The notes under the pieces are model-generated. The model saw only the letters and a list, made by a program, of their open reading frames with translations, was not told the origin of the DNA and did not search any database. A program made the position numbers and the translations under genes. 41,238 nucleotides of DNA from an uncultured Cyclobacteriaceae bacterium (lineage in GTDB: Bacteria; Bacteroidota; Bacteroidia; Cytophagales; Cyclobacteriaceae), in the NCBI GenBank assembly GCA_947492745.1, contig CANLOE010000067.1, forward strand, positions 1 to 41,238, written 5' to 3'. Shown here one piece after another: positions 17,102 to 26,307 of the stretch. Within the stretch, counting starts at the first letter, position 1. Each line of letters starts with the position of its first letter.

Positions 17102-17418
17102 TACTGACAACATGAGGGTTTGGAAAGATGCCTCTGGGCATAAATAACCATCAGAAGCACAATTAATTAGTTCGCCATATGTAAAATCCGTCAATCCATT
17201 TTTTTGAACCACTATTTTTAATATATTTGTTGCACAAACGGTCATAGCCGTTTATAATTAGAGACTTATGTCCAATAATTACTATTGGGCAACATTTTTA
17301 TATATCAAAGACAAAGGGCGTAGGTAATCCACCCGCACATAAGGTTCGTTTGGTCGCGATAATTTGTACATACATGGATCCTACCCCTTTTTTTAATGCC
17401 TCCACATTTCTTTAGTAC

Positions 17419-17579
17419 TGAAATGATTTCCCCCTTTTTTTACCTGCAAATTTCACGTTTAGCCCCTTTATTTTATCTGTTTTAAGTTCCATAGCTTTGG
17501 CTATGCAAGAGAAAAAAGCCTTCATCAGGGGATAAAAGCCAAAATTCTCGGTGGCAAACAAAAAGTCAGGACCACTTCA
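17419..17579 (+). repeat. Family E repeat, copy 3
   Basis: 161 bp with shared blocks TTTCACGTTTAGCCCCTTT, TAGCTTTGGCTATGCAAG, AAGCCTTCATCAGGG and GCCAAAATTCTCGG, and a right end CCACTTCA. Confidence 0.72.
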
Positions 17580-18137
17580 TGGTTCAGTATCTGTTCAAAT
17601 CATTTTTTCTGAAAAAAAAGTCAAAACGAAAAAATACAGATATGGCACCTTCCGAAGACTTTCAACCACAACAGAATAGGCCGTATTTGAAATGATATAC
17701 GGGTAACAAATCGATTCTGCACTGATTTACAGGAATATATGGAACACTATACTCTTTACAACACTAATCTATTTGGTTGAAACGGTTATTTAAAGGACTT
17801 TCTTGTTTATAACATACATATGTATTATACGGGCGGTTTTGATCATGTAATTCGATTGCTTTCTGTTCCGTTACTGATTTGAGGACAAACCTTTTGTTTT
17901 GATTTTGACTATACTTTTATGCAAGATACAAATCATTGTATTTCAAATGCTGCATATCGTGCTGCTCATTTGGTTCACTGGTTTGAGCAGCAATCGTGTC
18001 GCTCCTTCTTCTTAGTGAACTCGGTTTTTGAATGTAATTTTCAATCTAATAATCTGTATTTTTTATAAAAAAAGAAAAGAATAGGCTAGAGAATCACTTG
18101 CCATTCCTTGACCATTGCGTTATAAATTCCTGTGTTA

Positions 18138-18277
18138 TACAAATTTGGGTTTTAAATGTCGTATAGGATTGCGCGGGTCATTTTTTTTCAATCAAGGCGA
18201 GAACCGCAGGGATAGCAGCGCTATCGCGAGGATTGTCAACGCAGAGTGAAGCAAAATGAACGGGAAGATAGGCGATA
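18138..18277 (+). repeat. Family A element, right end missing
   Basis: Starts TACAAATTTGGG after TTA and keeps the core (GATAGCAGCGCTATC). It stops after GGCGAT where a C element begins, so the last 20 or so bp are lost. Confidence 0.8.
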
Positions 18278-18282
18278 GTACA

Positions 18283-18450
18283 ACCCAGGTCATGCATTGA
18301 AAAATCTACTGCGGATCTAAATAGCTGCAAACCGGTCGTTGCACTGAGTTTTTCGGATTCACCATAGCGGTGCCATGCTAAATCCGATAAAACTCCCTGA
18401 TTTATTGCTGTTTAAAGCCTCGTTACGAAGTCCCGACGCATGATTTGGGT
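18283..18450 (+). repeat. Family C element
   Basis: 168 bp with ends ACCCAGGTCATGCATTG and GACGCATGATTTGGGT and core CATAGCGGTGCCATG. Right flank TAA, shared with the next B. The left flank is ACA, so no clean duplication. Confidence 0.8.
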
Positions 18451-18453
18451 TAA

Positions 18454-18621
18454 ACCCAAAATGATCAATAGCCTTCCTATTCCGAACATAAATTGCTTCA
18501 AAATCAGCAGTTTTATGCTGCGCAGGTTCGTCCCCTTAATGATGCAAAAGCCTCCTCACCTAAACCACTGATTTTATTGCAATTATGCTCTCATGACGAA
18601 ACCCTATCGATCAATTTGGGT
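18454..18621 (+). repeat. Family B element, uninterrupted
   Basis: 168 bp with ends ACCCAAAATGATCAATAG and CTATCGATCAATTTGGGT. It is flanked by TAA at 18451-18453 and 18622-18624. Confidence 0.85.
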
Positions 18622-18763
18622 TAAAAACCAATACCACTCAAGTAAAACTCTCCCATGCCTGCCATCACAACGTATGAGCAAGAGTTTGAAGAATCCTTCC
18701 GACTGTAAAGAGATAGGCACCTTTGGGGTAGAGGGTAACACATTCTCCAACTGAAGAATATAG

Positions 18764-18798
18764 AAAAGGCATTGACTCGAATAGAGTCAATGCCTTTT
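18764..18798. terminator. Strong bidirectional terminator hairpin
   Basis: A 15-bp perfect stem (AAAAGGCATTGACTC with GAGTCAATGCCTTTT) and a 5-nt loop. It lies about 100 bp after the stop of the M14 gene on the minus strand. Confidence 0.8.
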
Positions 18799-18899
18799 TG
18801 GAAATGATGGATGTGAAATAAGTTCTCACCGAAGATGTGGATCGGTCGATGAACCCCTTTCACCCTAGCTGCGCTACAATGAAATAAGGTATAGCCTGC

Positions 18900-21173
18900 T
18901 TAATTTTTTAAGAAGCGCATAACCGACACTCCATCAGTGGTTTGTACCTTTATGATATAAGTTCCCTGAACCAATTTGGATACGTCGATTCCTTCGCTTT
19001 TTATTTTTTTGATTTTATCGGTTTCGGGTATTACCGATAGTGTGCGCCCATTGATTTCTACAATAGTAAGGGATAGGATTTCTTTGTCCGAAGCTAAGTT
19101 CTTAAGATAGAGGACATCTTCTACAGGGTTTGGGTACACTTCGATAAGGTCCTCCGTTGGTGTACCTTCGCGTTGGGCCATAGTTGTAACACTACTACTT
19201 TCAAGGTTCAGCGCATAGCACTGCTCCGTATCAAATGCTCCCCTAAAACCTGATACTCTTATGAAGTACTGTCCCGTAGGTAGACGGCGGGCTATGCGCT
19301 CAGCTCTGTTTCCTCTTCTTCGCGAGATGGCTATTGTCCGTCCACTGTTGTCCAGTAGTCGTATATTGTAGTCTTTGACCAGATTGTCCAAGGTGATATT
19401 GACCCTGCTGGCATCGGTCAGTTCAAAACTATAATGATCATAATCGCGAGACGTATCGATAAGCCCTGAAATCTCACTGCCAGATACAATAGGTTGTGCA
19501 TTGCTCCTTCTTCCGTTGTTTACCTTATCCTCATCACTCTGACAAGAGATGTCTCCAGGACCATCATAGGTGATGCTGACCTCCGTCTTTGTGGACCATG
19601 TCCCATTGTCTACCGTTATGACAAAGGGTATGGTAGTGCCTTTCGGAGTATTGGCCGCTAGTTCAAAATTGATGTTATCATCTGTGGATTCTCTGAAATC
19701 AAGCCCTGTGTATTTTTTTACCGCTCCCACACTGGATACATAGGGAGAGGAGGAGGAAATACTTACCGACCAATCGGCCTCTTTGATACTAAAACGTTGT
19801 AGCGTATAGGCTAGGTTTCCATCCCTTGTTTCAAGGGGGCTGTTCGATGCGGGGGTCAGTTTTGCATATTCTGTCCCCATTTGCATTACCTTGAGGTTCA
19901 TGGGGTAGGTGTCATTACAAAGCGGTACGACCTTACTGGATGCAGGCCAGAAGCCGTCGTTAAACGAGCCTACTTCAGGGGTAATCGCGAGAATCTTGGG
20001 CTTGGTAGTCTGTTCTCCATACATCCAATCATCGGAAGCACCATTGGCATTATAGCCTACCGTTTGGTTCGGAGTGCCATAAGTATAATTATTGGCCTCG
20101 ACCATATACTCGGACATAGCCCTAAAGGGACCATCATCAGGGGTCACAAAGTTACTACGGTAGCCCCATGGATAAATCAGTAGGTTGCTGTAAGAGTGAT
20201 AGTTCATGGCAATAACGAAATTATGCTCTTCCGTCAGCTTTTTTATGGCCTGTGTCTCCGGTTCTGAAAAAGCCGCTCTGCCTCGGTAGGTATCGCTTCT
20301 AGGGTTAGTGGAAGAGCCTCTGTTGTCATAGCCCCATTCATAACCGTAGTTGCGGTTCAGGTCTGTACCGACACCCGATGAGTTTTTGGTAGTTCTGTTT
20401 TTTCTCCAAAACCCTCCACCGTTCGGGTTCGTCGTTTGGTTGTACACATAACCATCGGGATTGACACAGGGTACAAGATAGAGTTCCGTATTGTCCACTA
20501 GGTTTTTGATTTCAGGGTCGGAGTCGTAGTTTTCAAGTATGTTCCACATGAAGAACAATAGTTGGCTCAGTCCAATAGGTTCTCTGGCATGATGTAGTGC
20601 CGTGAACAGCAGTTCGCTTTCTTCCTCATCGACATCGGGATTATCACTGATGCGTACCATGTAGATGGGGCGGCCTTCTTCGGTCGTACCTATGGACGTT
20701 TTTGTGGAAATCAGGTCAGGGTAGAGGCTTTGCATTTTATCAAGAACAGCCTCCATCTCGGTAAAGGTATGCATACCGCCCATGCTCCCCAGCGAAAAAT
20801 TGGCCGGAGGGGCGATGTTCAATGCTGCCGTTCTGTTCTTACGGCGTGCCGCCTTGCGGTCTATTTTCCGATTGTGTTTGACGATGTTCTTGCCCAGGTT
20901 TTTGATCAGCATTTTATAACGAAATCCTTCTTTCTTCAACAGTTCAAGGTCTATGGCGGAAACCTCTGCGGTCATTTTCCCATTTTCATAATGAAAATGA
21001 TCGACATCGAGTCCCTTTTCATGGAGAGCTACGAGGTCTTTTTGCTCCAGTTTTACTTCTATGCGATGGTGTTCTACCTGCTGGGCACTGGCATGGGCTA
21101 TGGAGAGAAATGAAAAAATAATGCACAGCAAAATGGGCCGGAGCCAAAAGGTGGTAATAGTTTTTGTGTTCAT
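18900..21173 (-). CDS. Secreted M14 zinc carboxypeptidase with T9SS sorting domain
   Basis: A 757-aa protein. Signal peptide (1-30, ending HASA), propeptide-like region (about 31-125), then the peptidase M14 domain (about 135-440). The zinc ligands are visible: HxxE in HHAREPIG (His195, Glu198) and His326 in MNYHSYS. The general-base Glu400 lies in ITPEVGSF; LNRNYGYEW and NPDGY match the substrate pocket. Further on are a beta-rich region (about 440-540), a bacterial pre-peptidase-like domain (about 565-670, HYSFELTDASRVNITLDN) and a type IX secretion C-terminal domain (about 680-757, VYPNPVEDVLYL to SVMRFLKN). It should therefore be exported through the outer membrane by T9SS and cut C-terminal residues from peptides outside the cell. 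It is a single-gene unit with its own terminator. Confidence 0.93.
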   Translation of the reverse strand: MNTKTITTFWLRPILLCIIFSFLSIAHASAQQVEHHRIEVKLEQKDLVALHEKGLDVDHFHYENGKMTAEVSAIDLELLKKEGFRYKMLIKNLGKNIVKHNRKIDRKAARRKNRTAALNIAPPANFSLGSMGGMHTFTEMEAVLDKMQSLYPDLISTKTSIGTTEEGRPIYMVRISDNPDVDEEESELLFTALHHAREPIGLSQLLFFMWNILENYDSDPEIKNLVDNTELYLVPCVNPDGYVYNQTTNPNGGGFWRKNRTTKNSSGVGTDLNRNYGYEWGYDNRGSSTNPRSDTYRGRAAFSEPETQAIKKLTEEHNFVIAMNYHSYSNLLIYPWGYRSNFVTPDDGPFRAMSEYMVEANNYTYGTPNQTVGYNANGASDDWMYGEQTTKPKILAITPEVGSFNDGFWPASSKVVPLCNDTYPMNLKVMQMGTEYAKLTPASNSPLETRDGNLAYTLQRFSIKEADWSVSISSSSPYVSSVGAVKKYTGLDFRESTDDNINFELAANTPKGTTIPFVITVDNGTWSTKTEVSITYDGPGDISCQSDEDKVNNGRRSNAQPIVSGSEISGLIDTSRDYDHYSFELTDASRVNITLDNLVKDYNIRLLDNSGRTIAISRRRGNRAERIARRLPTGQYFIRVSGFRGAFDTEQCYALNLESSSVTTMAQREGTPTEDLIEVYPNPVEDVLYLKNLASDKEILSLTIVEINGRTLSVIPETDKIKKIKSEGIDVSKLVQGTYIIKVQTTDGVSVMRFLKN

Positions 21174-21498
21174 AATGATTGGTTTATAATAAGGGTTATG
21201 TTATGAGGTGTTCGCTTGGTCATGGATCATCACTATTGAAATACCTCGTGGACAGTCTTCCATGGACCACATGAGATAGGGTATTATCCAATACCGATTC
21301 TTATGAAGATACAGGAAATGGACAAGCATTCAAAACAAAAAAATAGCCACCCGCTGTCCTCAAGGCCGAATCAATTAAAACACTCGACGAACTCCCCGCT
21401 GACAGGCAGTGACTTATGTGTTTTTTTATAACTACCCGAATACTGAGGATGAATGCTCTACCTGACTACAAATGGCCCGCCGAAAACAGCATCTGTAC
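21174..21498. other. Intergenic region
   Basis: 325 bp between the M14 and cupin genes, both on the minus strand. No repeat family or gene was seen; it probably contains the M14 promoter. Confidence 0.4.
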
Positions 21499-21846
21499 TT
21501 ACAGCACCACTCTATCCCCTGAGGCAGAAGGCTGTGACACGACCTGTATGATGAGTTGACCCTCTCCTATATTCTGGGCGCAGTGATGTACTCCCGGTGC
21601 AACGGCAATACTCTGTCCCGCGTTCAACTCGTGTTTTGCTCCATCTACCGTAAAGCTCACCTTGCCTTGTAGCACCATAAACAATTGCTTGGCTTTTTCA
21701 TGATAGTGCATCGGTTCTAATGCTTCCGGCCGAAACTCTACTTCGACCATAGATAGTTCAGGGGTATCGTGATGCTTCCAAGCATGGATACCGGGGGCCA
21801 TTTCAATAGGTGAGACCGTATTTCTTGATACTACAGCTGTTGCCAT
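21499..21846 (-). CDS. Small cupin-domain protein
   Basis: A 115-aa single-domain cupin (cupin_2 type). Motif 1 is recognisable as PMHYHEKAKQLFMVLQG (the metal-binding His pair, with Gln near the usual Glu place) and motif 2 as GQSIAVAPGVHHCAQN. No signal peptide, so it is cytoplasmic. Such cupins range from small-molecule isomerases to metal-binding sensors, and the substrate cannot be read here. It stands alone; a gap of 650 bp separates it from the M14 gene start region and repeats lie upstream. Confidence 0.85.
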   Translation of the reverse strand: MATAVVSRNTVSPIEMAPGIHAWKHHDTPELSMVEVEFRPEALEPMHYHEKAKQLFMVLQGKVSFTVDGAKHELNAGQSIAVAPGVHHCAQNIGEGQLIIQVVSQPSASGDRVVL

Positions 21847-22225
21847 TTTTAGGTGTTTATAAGGTTATATGAGTTAAGAACCACTAAATAAGTGTTTTTA
21901 TGGCTAAACCTGAACAGCTCTTTGGAAAAACTTCGCAGGCACTCACAGGAAGATATGCAGCGGTATCCTACCTCATCCCACATGACACAGTTCCGGCAAA
22001 TGATAGGGGGTATCATGATTACTGTATTTCTCATCGATGAAATAGCATGGGGCAAGAAATATTCCTCTCAGGTATTTACCGATGTCAGGAGAAAGGATAG
22101 TACTACAAACATAGATATCAACGGCCATATGCCCTTCTGTTCATTTTGTCCTATCCTGCGATGCAAATTCTTGTGATGGTACTGTTATCCTTTCCGAACG
22201 CTGGGCCGGCCCCTTCACTGGCTAA

Positions 22226-22435
22226 GAGACTGTTTTGAAATTGTATTTAAAATTTGTTATCACTTATTTTGGATAGGACCGAGCGTTAAAATAATGCCCT
22301 CAGGGCATTATTAGTGAAGGGGCCGGTCTGCCGCGTGAGCCATTGACAAAGATGGCATGTCGCGCTAGCTAGCGGAAATTTCAACGAAATCAAGAAGTAC
22401 ATAATAAAGAAAAAGATACATTTTAAAACAGTCTC
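22226..22435 (+). repeat. Family D element, intact reference copy
   Basis: 210 bp with ends GAGACTGTTTTGAAAT and ATTTTAAAACAGTCTC. It is flanked by TAA at 22223-22225 and 22436-22438. It has inner palindromes around ATAATGCCC/GGGCATTAT and CGCTAGCTAGCG. Confidence 0.87.
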
Positions 22436-22456
22436 TAAATCCTCAGGACATTATTT

Positions 22457-22492
22457 TTACGCTCATCACGATTTCTATCGGTCAATTTGGGT
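22457..22492 (+). repeat. Family B right-end fragment
   Basis: Starts TTACGCTCATCACGATTTCT and ends CGGTCAATTTGGGT, followed by TAA. Just before it, TCCTCAGGACATTATTTT is an inverted scrap of D interior. Confidence 0.65.
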
Positions 22493-22588
22493 TAAAACAT
22501 AAACCTGTACACGTCCACTTTTGGGCCGGGTCCTGCGTATCTCATAAAGAGCGGGGTATCGATACTTTCCTCACTTATCAACAGTAAA

Positions 22589-22630
22589 AATGCCCTAGAA
22601 TACACAATGGGTAGTGTTTTCTAGGGCATT
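22589..22630 (-). terminator. Terminator of the repeat lipoprotein gene
   Basis: A 17-bp stem with one mismatch (AATGCCCTAGAATACAC with GTGTTTTCTAGGGCATT) and an 8-nt loop. A T-run follows on the minus strand. It lies about 30 bp after the stop. Confidence 0.85.
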
Positions 22631-22660
22631 CCAGGAATAGGTTCCTATTTGTTTTTCGAA

Positions 22661-24136
22661 TTAGACATCGGTCCTGATGACTGTAATCCAGTTCTCGGAG
22701 ATATCTTCCTTCGCATCATCATCCAGTGTAGAGATGTTTTCTCCTTTGATAGGGTCATCAAGCCCTTTATAGGACCAGCCCCAGATGTGGCACTCACCCG
22801 CAGGAGCTCCGGAGAGGTCTGCCATGGCATTATTTCTATCGCTAGGGTTGACCCAGTCGAGAATGTTATCGTCCTTATCGGTGATGATATACCAATAGCT
22901 AAGATTGTTGGCAGAACTGCTTGTTTTCATTTCATTGATAATCAGATCACTACTTCCGGCATTGCCACGAAGTGTTGTGCTCCCATCGGCCAGAGATACC
23001 TTGCCACCATCAGGGGCTTCTCTAATGACGGTCACCCAGTTCTCTGAGATATCCTCTTCGTCATCATCATCCAGAGTAGCGATGTTTTCTCCTTTGATAG
23101 GGTTATCGAGTCCCTTATAGGACCAGCCCCAGATATGGCACTCACCCGCAGGAGCCCCGGAGAGGTCTGCCATGGCATTGTTTCTATCGCTAGGGTTGAC
23201 CCAGTCGAGAATGTTATCGTCCTTATCGGTGATGATATACCAGTAACTGATACCATTGGCAGTACTGCTTGTTTTCAGTCCGCTGATGATCAGTTGGTCA
23301 GTGCCGGCCACTCCGACAAGATCCGTTGCTCCATCGGCCAGTGATACCATGCCTCCATCGGGAGTCACTCTTGTAACGGTAATCCAGTTGGTAGATATCT
23401 GCTCCAGCTCATCATCATCCAGTGTGGAGATATTTTCTCCCTTGATGGGGTCATCGAGTCCCTTATAAGACCAGCCCCAGATATGACAGACACCCGCAGG
23501 AGCTCCGGAGAGGTCCAAAGTGGCGTTGTTACGGTCATCGGGATTGACCCAGTCGAGGATGTCATCTTGATCATCGGTGATGATGTACCAATAACTTGCG
23601 TCGGCAGCTGTACTTGTTGTTTTCACCCCACTGAGGGTCAATTGTCCTGTGCCGGCTACCCCGGAAATGGAAGTGGAGCCGTCCGCCAGTGATACCATAC
23701 CGCCATCGATACCGATGTTCGTCCGGGTTACGGTAATGGTGTTGGACAGATCAAAATTACCTTGGAGACCGGAAGTGTTCTGTCCGACCGTCAGTCCTGT
23801 CAGCTCACCCTCATAGCGTATGTACCAAATGAAGCATATTCCAGCACCGGCACTCTCAAAATTCACGGCCTCTAAAGCCTCGATGGTCTTGGGCGTACCC
23901 AAAATCTCGTTTTTGTCATCGGTAATAATCCAGCTCGAACCGGTCCCGACCCCGGTTCCATCGGTAGTAATGCCACTCACCATATCCGCAACACCGTCTA
24001 TGGTAAAGCTAAAAGGACCTCCGGAAATCGTTCCGGCCTCTACTTCTACAGGAGGTGTCGTGTCATCATCGTCTCCACAAGAAACAATCGCTGCACTCAC
24101 CATTAACAAAAAATAAAATCGTTTTAAAAAGATCAT
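22661..24136 (-). CDS. Lipoprotein with tandem 116-aa repeats
   Basis: A 491-aa protein. It has a lipoprotein signal with lipid Cys20 (AAIVSCGDDDD), an Asp-rich linker, one diverged repeat (about 33-140) and three closely matching 116-residue repeats at 144-259, 260-375 and 376-491. Each repeat holds SYWYIITD, DILDWVNP, DRNNA, LSGAPAG, CHIWGWSYKGLD and NWITV. The second and third are identical over long stretches. The repeat resembles a beta-sandwich module of unknown function in Bacteroidota surface lipoproteins (WIITDDKNEILG, ICFIWYIRYEG in the first unit). It is probably outer-membrane anchored. Homology between repeats at DNA level makes copy-number change likely. Confidence 0.85.
   Translation of the reverse strand: MIFLKRFYFLLMVSAAIVSCGDDDDTTPPVEVEAGTISGGPFSFTIDGVADMVSGITTDGTGVGTGSSWIITDDKNEILGTPKTIEALEAVNFESAGAGICFIWYIRYEGELTGLTVGQNTSGLQGNFDLSNTITVTRTNIGIDGGMVSLADGSTSISGVAGTGQLTLSGVKTTSTAADASYWYIITDDQDDILDWVNPDDRNNATLDLSGAPAGVCHIWGWSYKGLDDPIKGENISTLDDDELEQISTNWITVTRVTPDGGMVSLADGATDLVGVAGTDQLIISGLKTSSTANGISYWYIITDKDDNILDWVNPSDRNNAMADLSGAPAGECHIWGWSYKGLDNPIKGENIATLDDDDEEDISENWVTVIREAPDGGKVSLADGSTTLRGNAGSSDLIINEMKTSSSANNLSYWYIITDKDDNILDWVNPSDRNNAMADLSGAPAGECHIWGWSYKGLDDPIKGENISTLDDDAKEDISENWITVIRTDV
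22664..23707 (-). repeat. Three 348-bp in-frame tandem repeats
   Basis: Three consecutive units of 348 bp (116 codons) encode residues 144-491 of the lipoprotein. Units 2 and 3 share long identical stretches such as GGGTTGACCCAGTCGAGAAT (plus-strand reading). Confidence 0.85.
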
Positions 24137-24374
24137 TGGCTTTAGTTTTTTTGTAAAAAAACAATGTTAGTATCACTTAATTTACACTTAAATATCACAT
24201 TTTTATAACAATGTTGTTTTCCCGCAAAAAACGAGGATTTGCTGCTTTTGATATTCAGGTGGTTAAATTAGGCTGCTTGACCAATACCAATGATCTAATG
24301 GTGATGTAACTTACTGAATAAAAATGGATTAAGAGTATTTTTTAAATGTAGTATACTTTTTTCACTCATTTTAT

Positions 24375-24410
24375 ACCCACATTATGTATTGGAACTTTGT
24401 GATGGGGACT
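24375..24410 (-). repeat. Family C end fragment
   Basis: Reads ACCCACATTATGTATTGGAA then CTTTGTGATGGGGACT, as in the C end at 35574. Confidence 0.55.
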
Positions 24411-24430
24411 TGTACAAATTTTGCCTTTTA

Positions 24431-24589
24431 TACAAATTTAGGTTTTAAATGTCGTATAAGATTCCGCGGATCATTTTGTTTCAATCAAGGCGAGAACCGC
24501 AGGAATAGCAGCGCTATCCCGAGGATTGTCAACGCAGAGTGAAGCAAAATGAACAGGAAGATATGCGATATTTGAAAGCTAAGTTTGTA
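24431..24589 (+). repeat. Family A element, intact
   Basis: 159 bp, TACAAATTTAGG to AAGTTTGTA. It is flanked by TTA at 24428-24430 and 24590-24592. Confidence 0.88.
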
Positions 24590-24592
24590 TTA

Positions 24593-24729
24593 CATGGCGC
24601 ATAAGATTTCGCAGGTCATTTTGCGCTAACCAAAACCGCAGAGATAGTAGCGCTATAGCAAGGGTTTTCGACGCAGCATGGGGGTGAAATGAGCAAGAAG
24701 ATGCACGATATTTGAGTGGTAATTTTGTA
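24593..24729 (+). repeat. Family A element, old and diverged copy
   Basis: Follows the intact A directly, sharing its TTA, and is followed by TTA. It keeps AGGTCATTTTG, AACCGCAGAGATAGTAGCGC, GACGCAGC, GAAATGAGCAAGAAGAT and TTTTGTA, but its left end is shortened. Confidence 0.7.
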
Positions 24730-24759
24730 TTAGAGACTGTTTTGTGCCGCCGGTAGAGT

Positions 24760-24929
24760 TATACTCAGGAGAGGTGTTTTGGGAAAATATTGCCTAGAAA
24801 CAAAGGAGTAGCCACTATCAAGTTTTTGATGTAAGTCATTGTTATAATGGTTGTTAGTGTTCTTGCCTCAATAATTTTCGTGATTTTCATATAGCCAATT
24901 TTTTTTTCAAATCAATTGCGCTTGGGTAC
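24760..24929 (-). repeat. F element, decayed copy 3
   Basis: The ends TATACTCAGGAGA and CAAATCAATTGCGCTTGGGT match F copy 2; the middle is diverged. It lies 53 bp after the DUF58 stop, in the same gene-relative orientation as the other two copies. Confidence 0.55.
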
Positions 24930-24943
24930 AAGAATTTTTTTAA

Positions 24944-24979
24944 CCCGGATCATGCGTTGGAACTTCGTAAGGAGGGTTT
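24944..24979 (-). repeat. Family C end fragment
   Basis: ACCCGGATCATGCGTTGGAA then CTTCGTAAGGAGGG. It touches the 3' end of the DUF58 gene. Confidence 0.6.
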
Positions 24980-24981
24980 AA

Positions 24982-26307
24982 TCATATCATCCCCCGGGAC
25001 TTCAGCTCCAGGTACTTGTTGAGTGAGTCAATGGTCAGGTGCCGGGGTTCGGTATAGATGACCTGTATACCATAGTGGTTCAGCTCGTTGATGATCTGCC
25101 GTTTTTCCTCATCGAACTTCTGCGCGATGGTCTTGAGGTATATTTCTTCGAGATTATTGGCCCTTGCTTTATAATAATGCTGTAGTTCCGTATTTCTGAA
25201 AATAACCAGTATCAATAGGTGCCTGCGATTGATCTTGCGTAGTATGGGGAGTACCCGCTCCAGTGCATGCAGGCTCTCAAAATTAGCATAGAGAAAGATC
25301 AGGCTCCTCACCCGTATCTTGTTCTGTAGGACCTTGTACAGTAGCTCATAATTGGCCTCTTGTCGGCATTCCTCTTCTTTATAAAGCGCTTCTAGGATAA
25401 CTTTTAGCTGGGAGCGTTGTTTTGAGGCTTTCAGATAGGTCTCCACTTTATCCGAGAAAGTAATGAGGCCTGTTTTGTCCTGTTTCAGCAGGGCCGTATT
25501 GGAGATGACCAAGCTGGCATTGATGGCATAGTCCAGTAGGGTCAGATCATCAAAGGGCATCTTCATGTAGCGGCTCTTGTCGATAAGGGTATAGACCTGC
25601 TGCGATTGTTCGTCTTGATAGTGATTGACCATCAGTTTGCTATACCTCCCCGTGGCTTTCCAGTTGATACTCTGATAGTCGTCTCCTTGGACATAGTCCT
25701 TTATTTGCTCGAATTCAGAACTCTGACCGATACGTCTGACTTTTTTCACTCCATAGGACGTGGACAGTTTCATGACGGATTTGATTTCGTACTTTTTCAT
25801 GTCCATAATGGAGGGATATACGGGTACGTTTCGCTCATTGGCCATGGTGAAGCGCCGTTGTAGTAGGCCCACCGTCGAAGTCGCGAATATCCGGGTCCTG
25901 CCGAAGCGGTAGCGACCTCTTTCCGTAGGCCGGAGCCTATAGCTAAGGGTCTCTGAGGCCTCGGGCGATAGCTTCAGTCTCAGCTTGAAATCCCGTTTTT
26001 GGAACTGGAATGGCAGCTCATCGATAATCATCAGTTGTAGGGGTATGCTGTATCCACTGCTTACCCTCAGTACTACGGGATTCTCATTTCCCAGAGAAAA
26101 TACGCCGCTCGACTCTCGCTGACAGGTGATGCGCTGTCCCCGCCCAAAGAGCAGCAGAAAATCGACCAGCACGACCACTAGGGCCAACAGTAGGAAACCT
26201 TGGGCAAGGGCAAAAACAAGAGGAAAGGGAAAGCCCAAGATGAATAGGACGATCACTGCTCCGAAGAGAAAGAAAAAGCGGGGCTGTATGTATAGGTCCT
26301 TGATCAC
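24982..26307 (-). CDS. DUF58 domain protein (MoxR-associated vWA-like)
   Basis: A 441-aa protein. Two membrane helices near the N-terminus (about 9-28 and 30-55) lead to a beta-rich part, then the DUF58 signature GDDYQSINWKATGRYSKL (208-225). A vWA-like region begins at LIDKSRYM, where Asp243 and Ser245 fit a metal site but the second Ser of the usual DxSxS is Tyr247. The GTG start at 26307 overlaps the MoxR stop by 4 bp, indicating translational coupling. In this conserved cluster DUF58 proteins are thought to work with the MoxR ATPase in envelope-protein maturation; the exact target is not known. It is the last gene of the operon. Confidence 0.92.
   Translation of the reverse strand: MIKDLYIQPRFFFLFGAVIVLFILGFPFPLVFALAQGFLLLALVVVLVDFLLLFGRGQRITCQRESSGVFSLGNENPVVLRVSSGYSIPLQLMIIDELPFQFQKRDFKLRLKLSPEASETLSYRLRPTERGRYRFGRTRIFATSTVGLLQRRFTMANERNVPVYPSIMDMKKYEIKSVMKLSTSYGVKKVRRIGQSSEFEQIKDYVQGDDYQSINWKATGRYSKLMVNHYQDEQSQQVYTLIDKSRYMKMPFDDLTLLDYAINASLVISNTALLKQDKTGLITFSDKVETYLKASKQRSQLKVILEALYKEEECRQEANYELLYKVLQNKIRVRSLIFLYANFESLHALERVLPILRKINRRHLLILVIFRNTELQHYYKARANNLEEIYLKTIAQKFDEEKRQIINELNHYGIQVIYTEPRHLTIDSLNKYLELKSRGMI

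Larger units (their letters stand above)
17102..18899. other. 1.8-kb gene-free repeat region
   Basis: No credible CDS. It contains E copy 3, then a run of A, C and B elements (18138-18621), and the M14 gene's terminator. The stretch 17580-18137 is AT-rich with nothing recognised. Confidence 0.65.
21847..22660. other. Intergenic region with intact D element and terminator
   Basis: 814 bp with no credible gene. It contains the intact D (22226-22435), a reversed D scrap joined to a B end (about 22438-22492), and the terminator of the repeat lipoprotein. Confidence 0.6.
24137..24981. other. Intergenic repeat cluster
   Basis: 845 bp with no gene. It contains C-type ends, an intact A followed directly by a decayed A, a D-like end (GAGACTGTTTTGTG at 24733-24746) and a decayed F copy just 3' of the DUF58 gene. 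Confidence 0.6.

Noticed and set aside
18621-18863. 80-aa minus-strand frame after the M14 gene
   Set aside because: It spans the 15-bp terminator stem at 18764-18798, which is incompatible with a normal gene.
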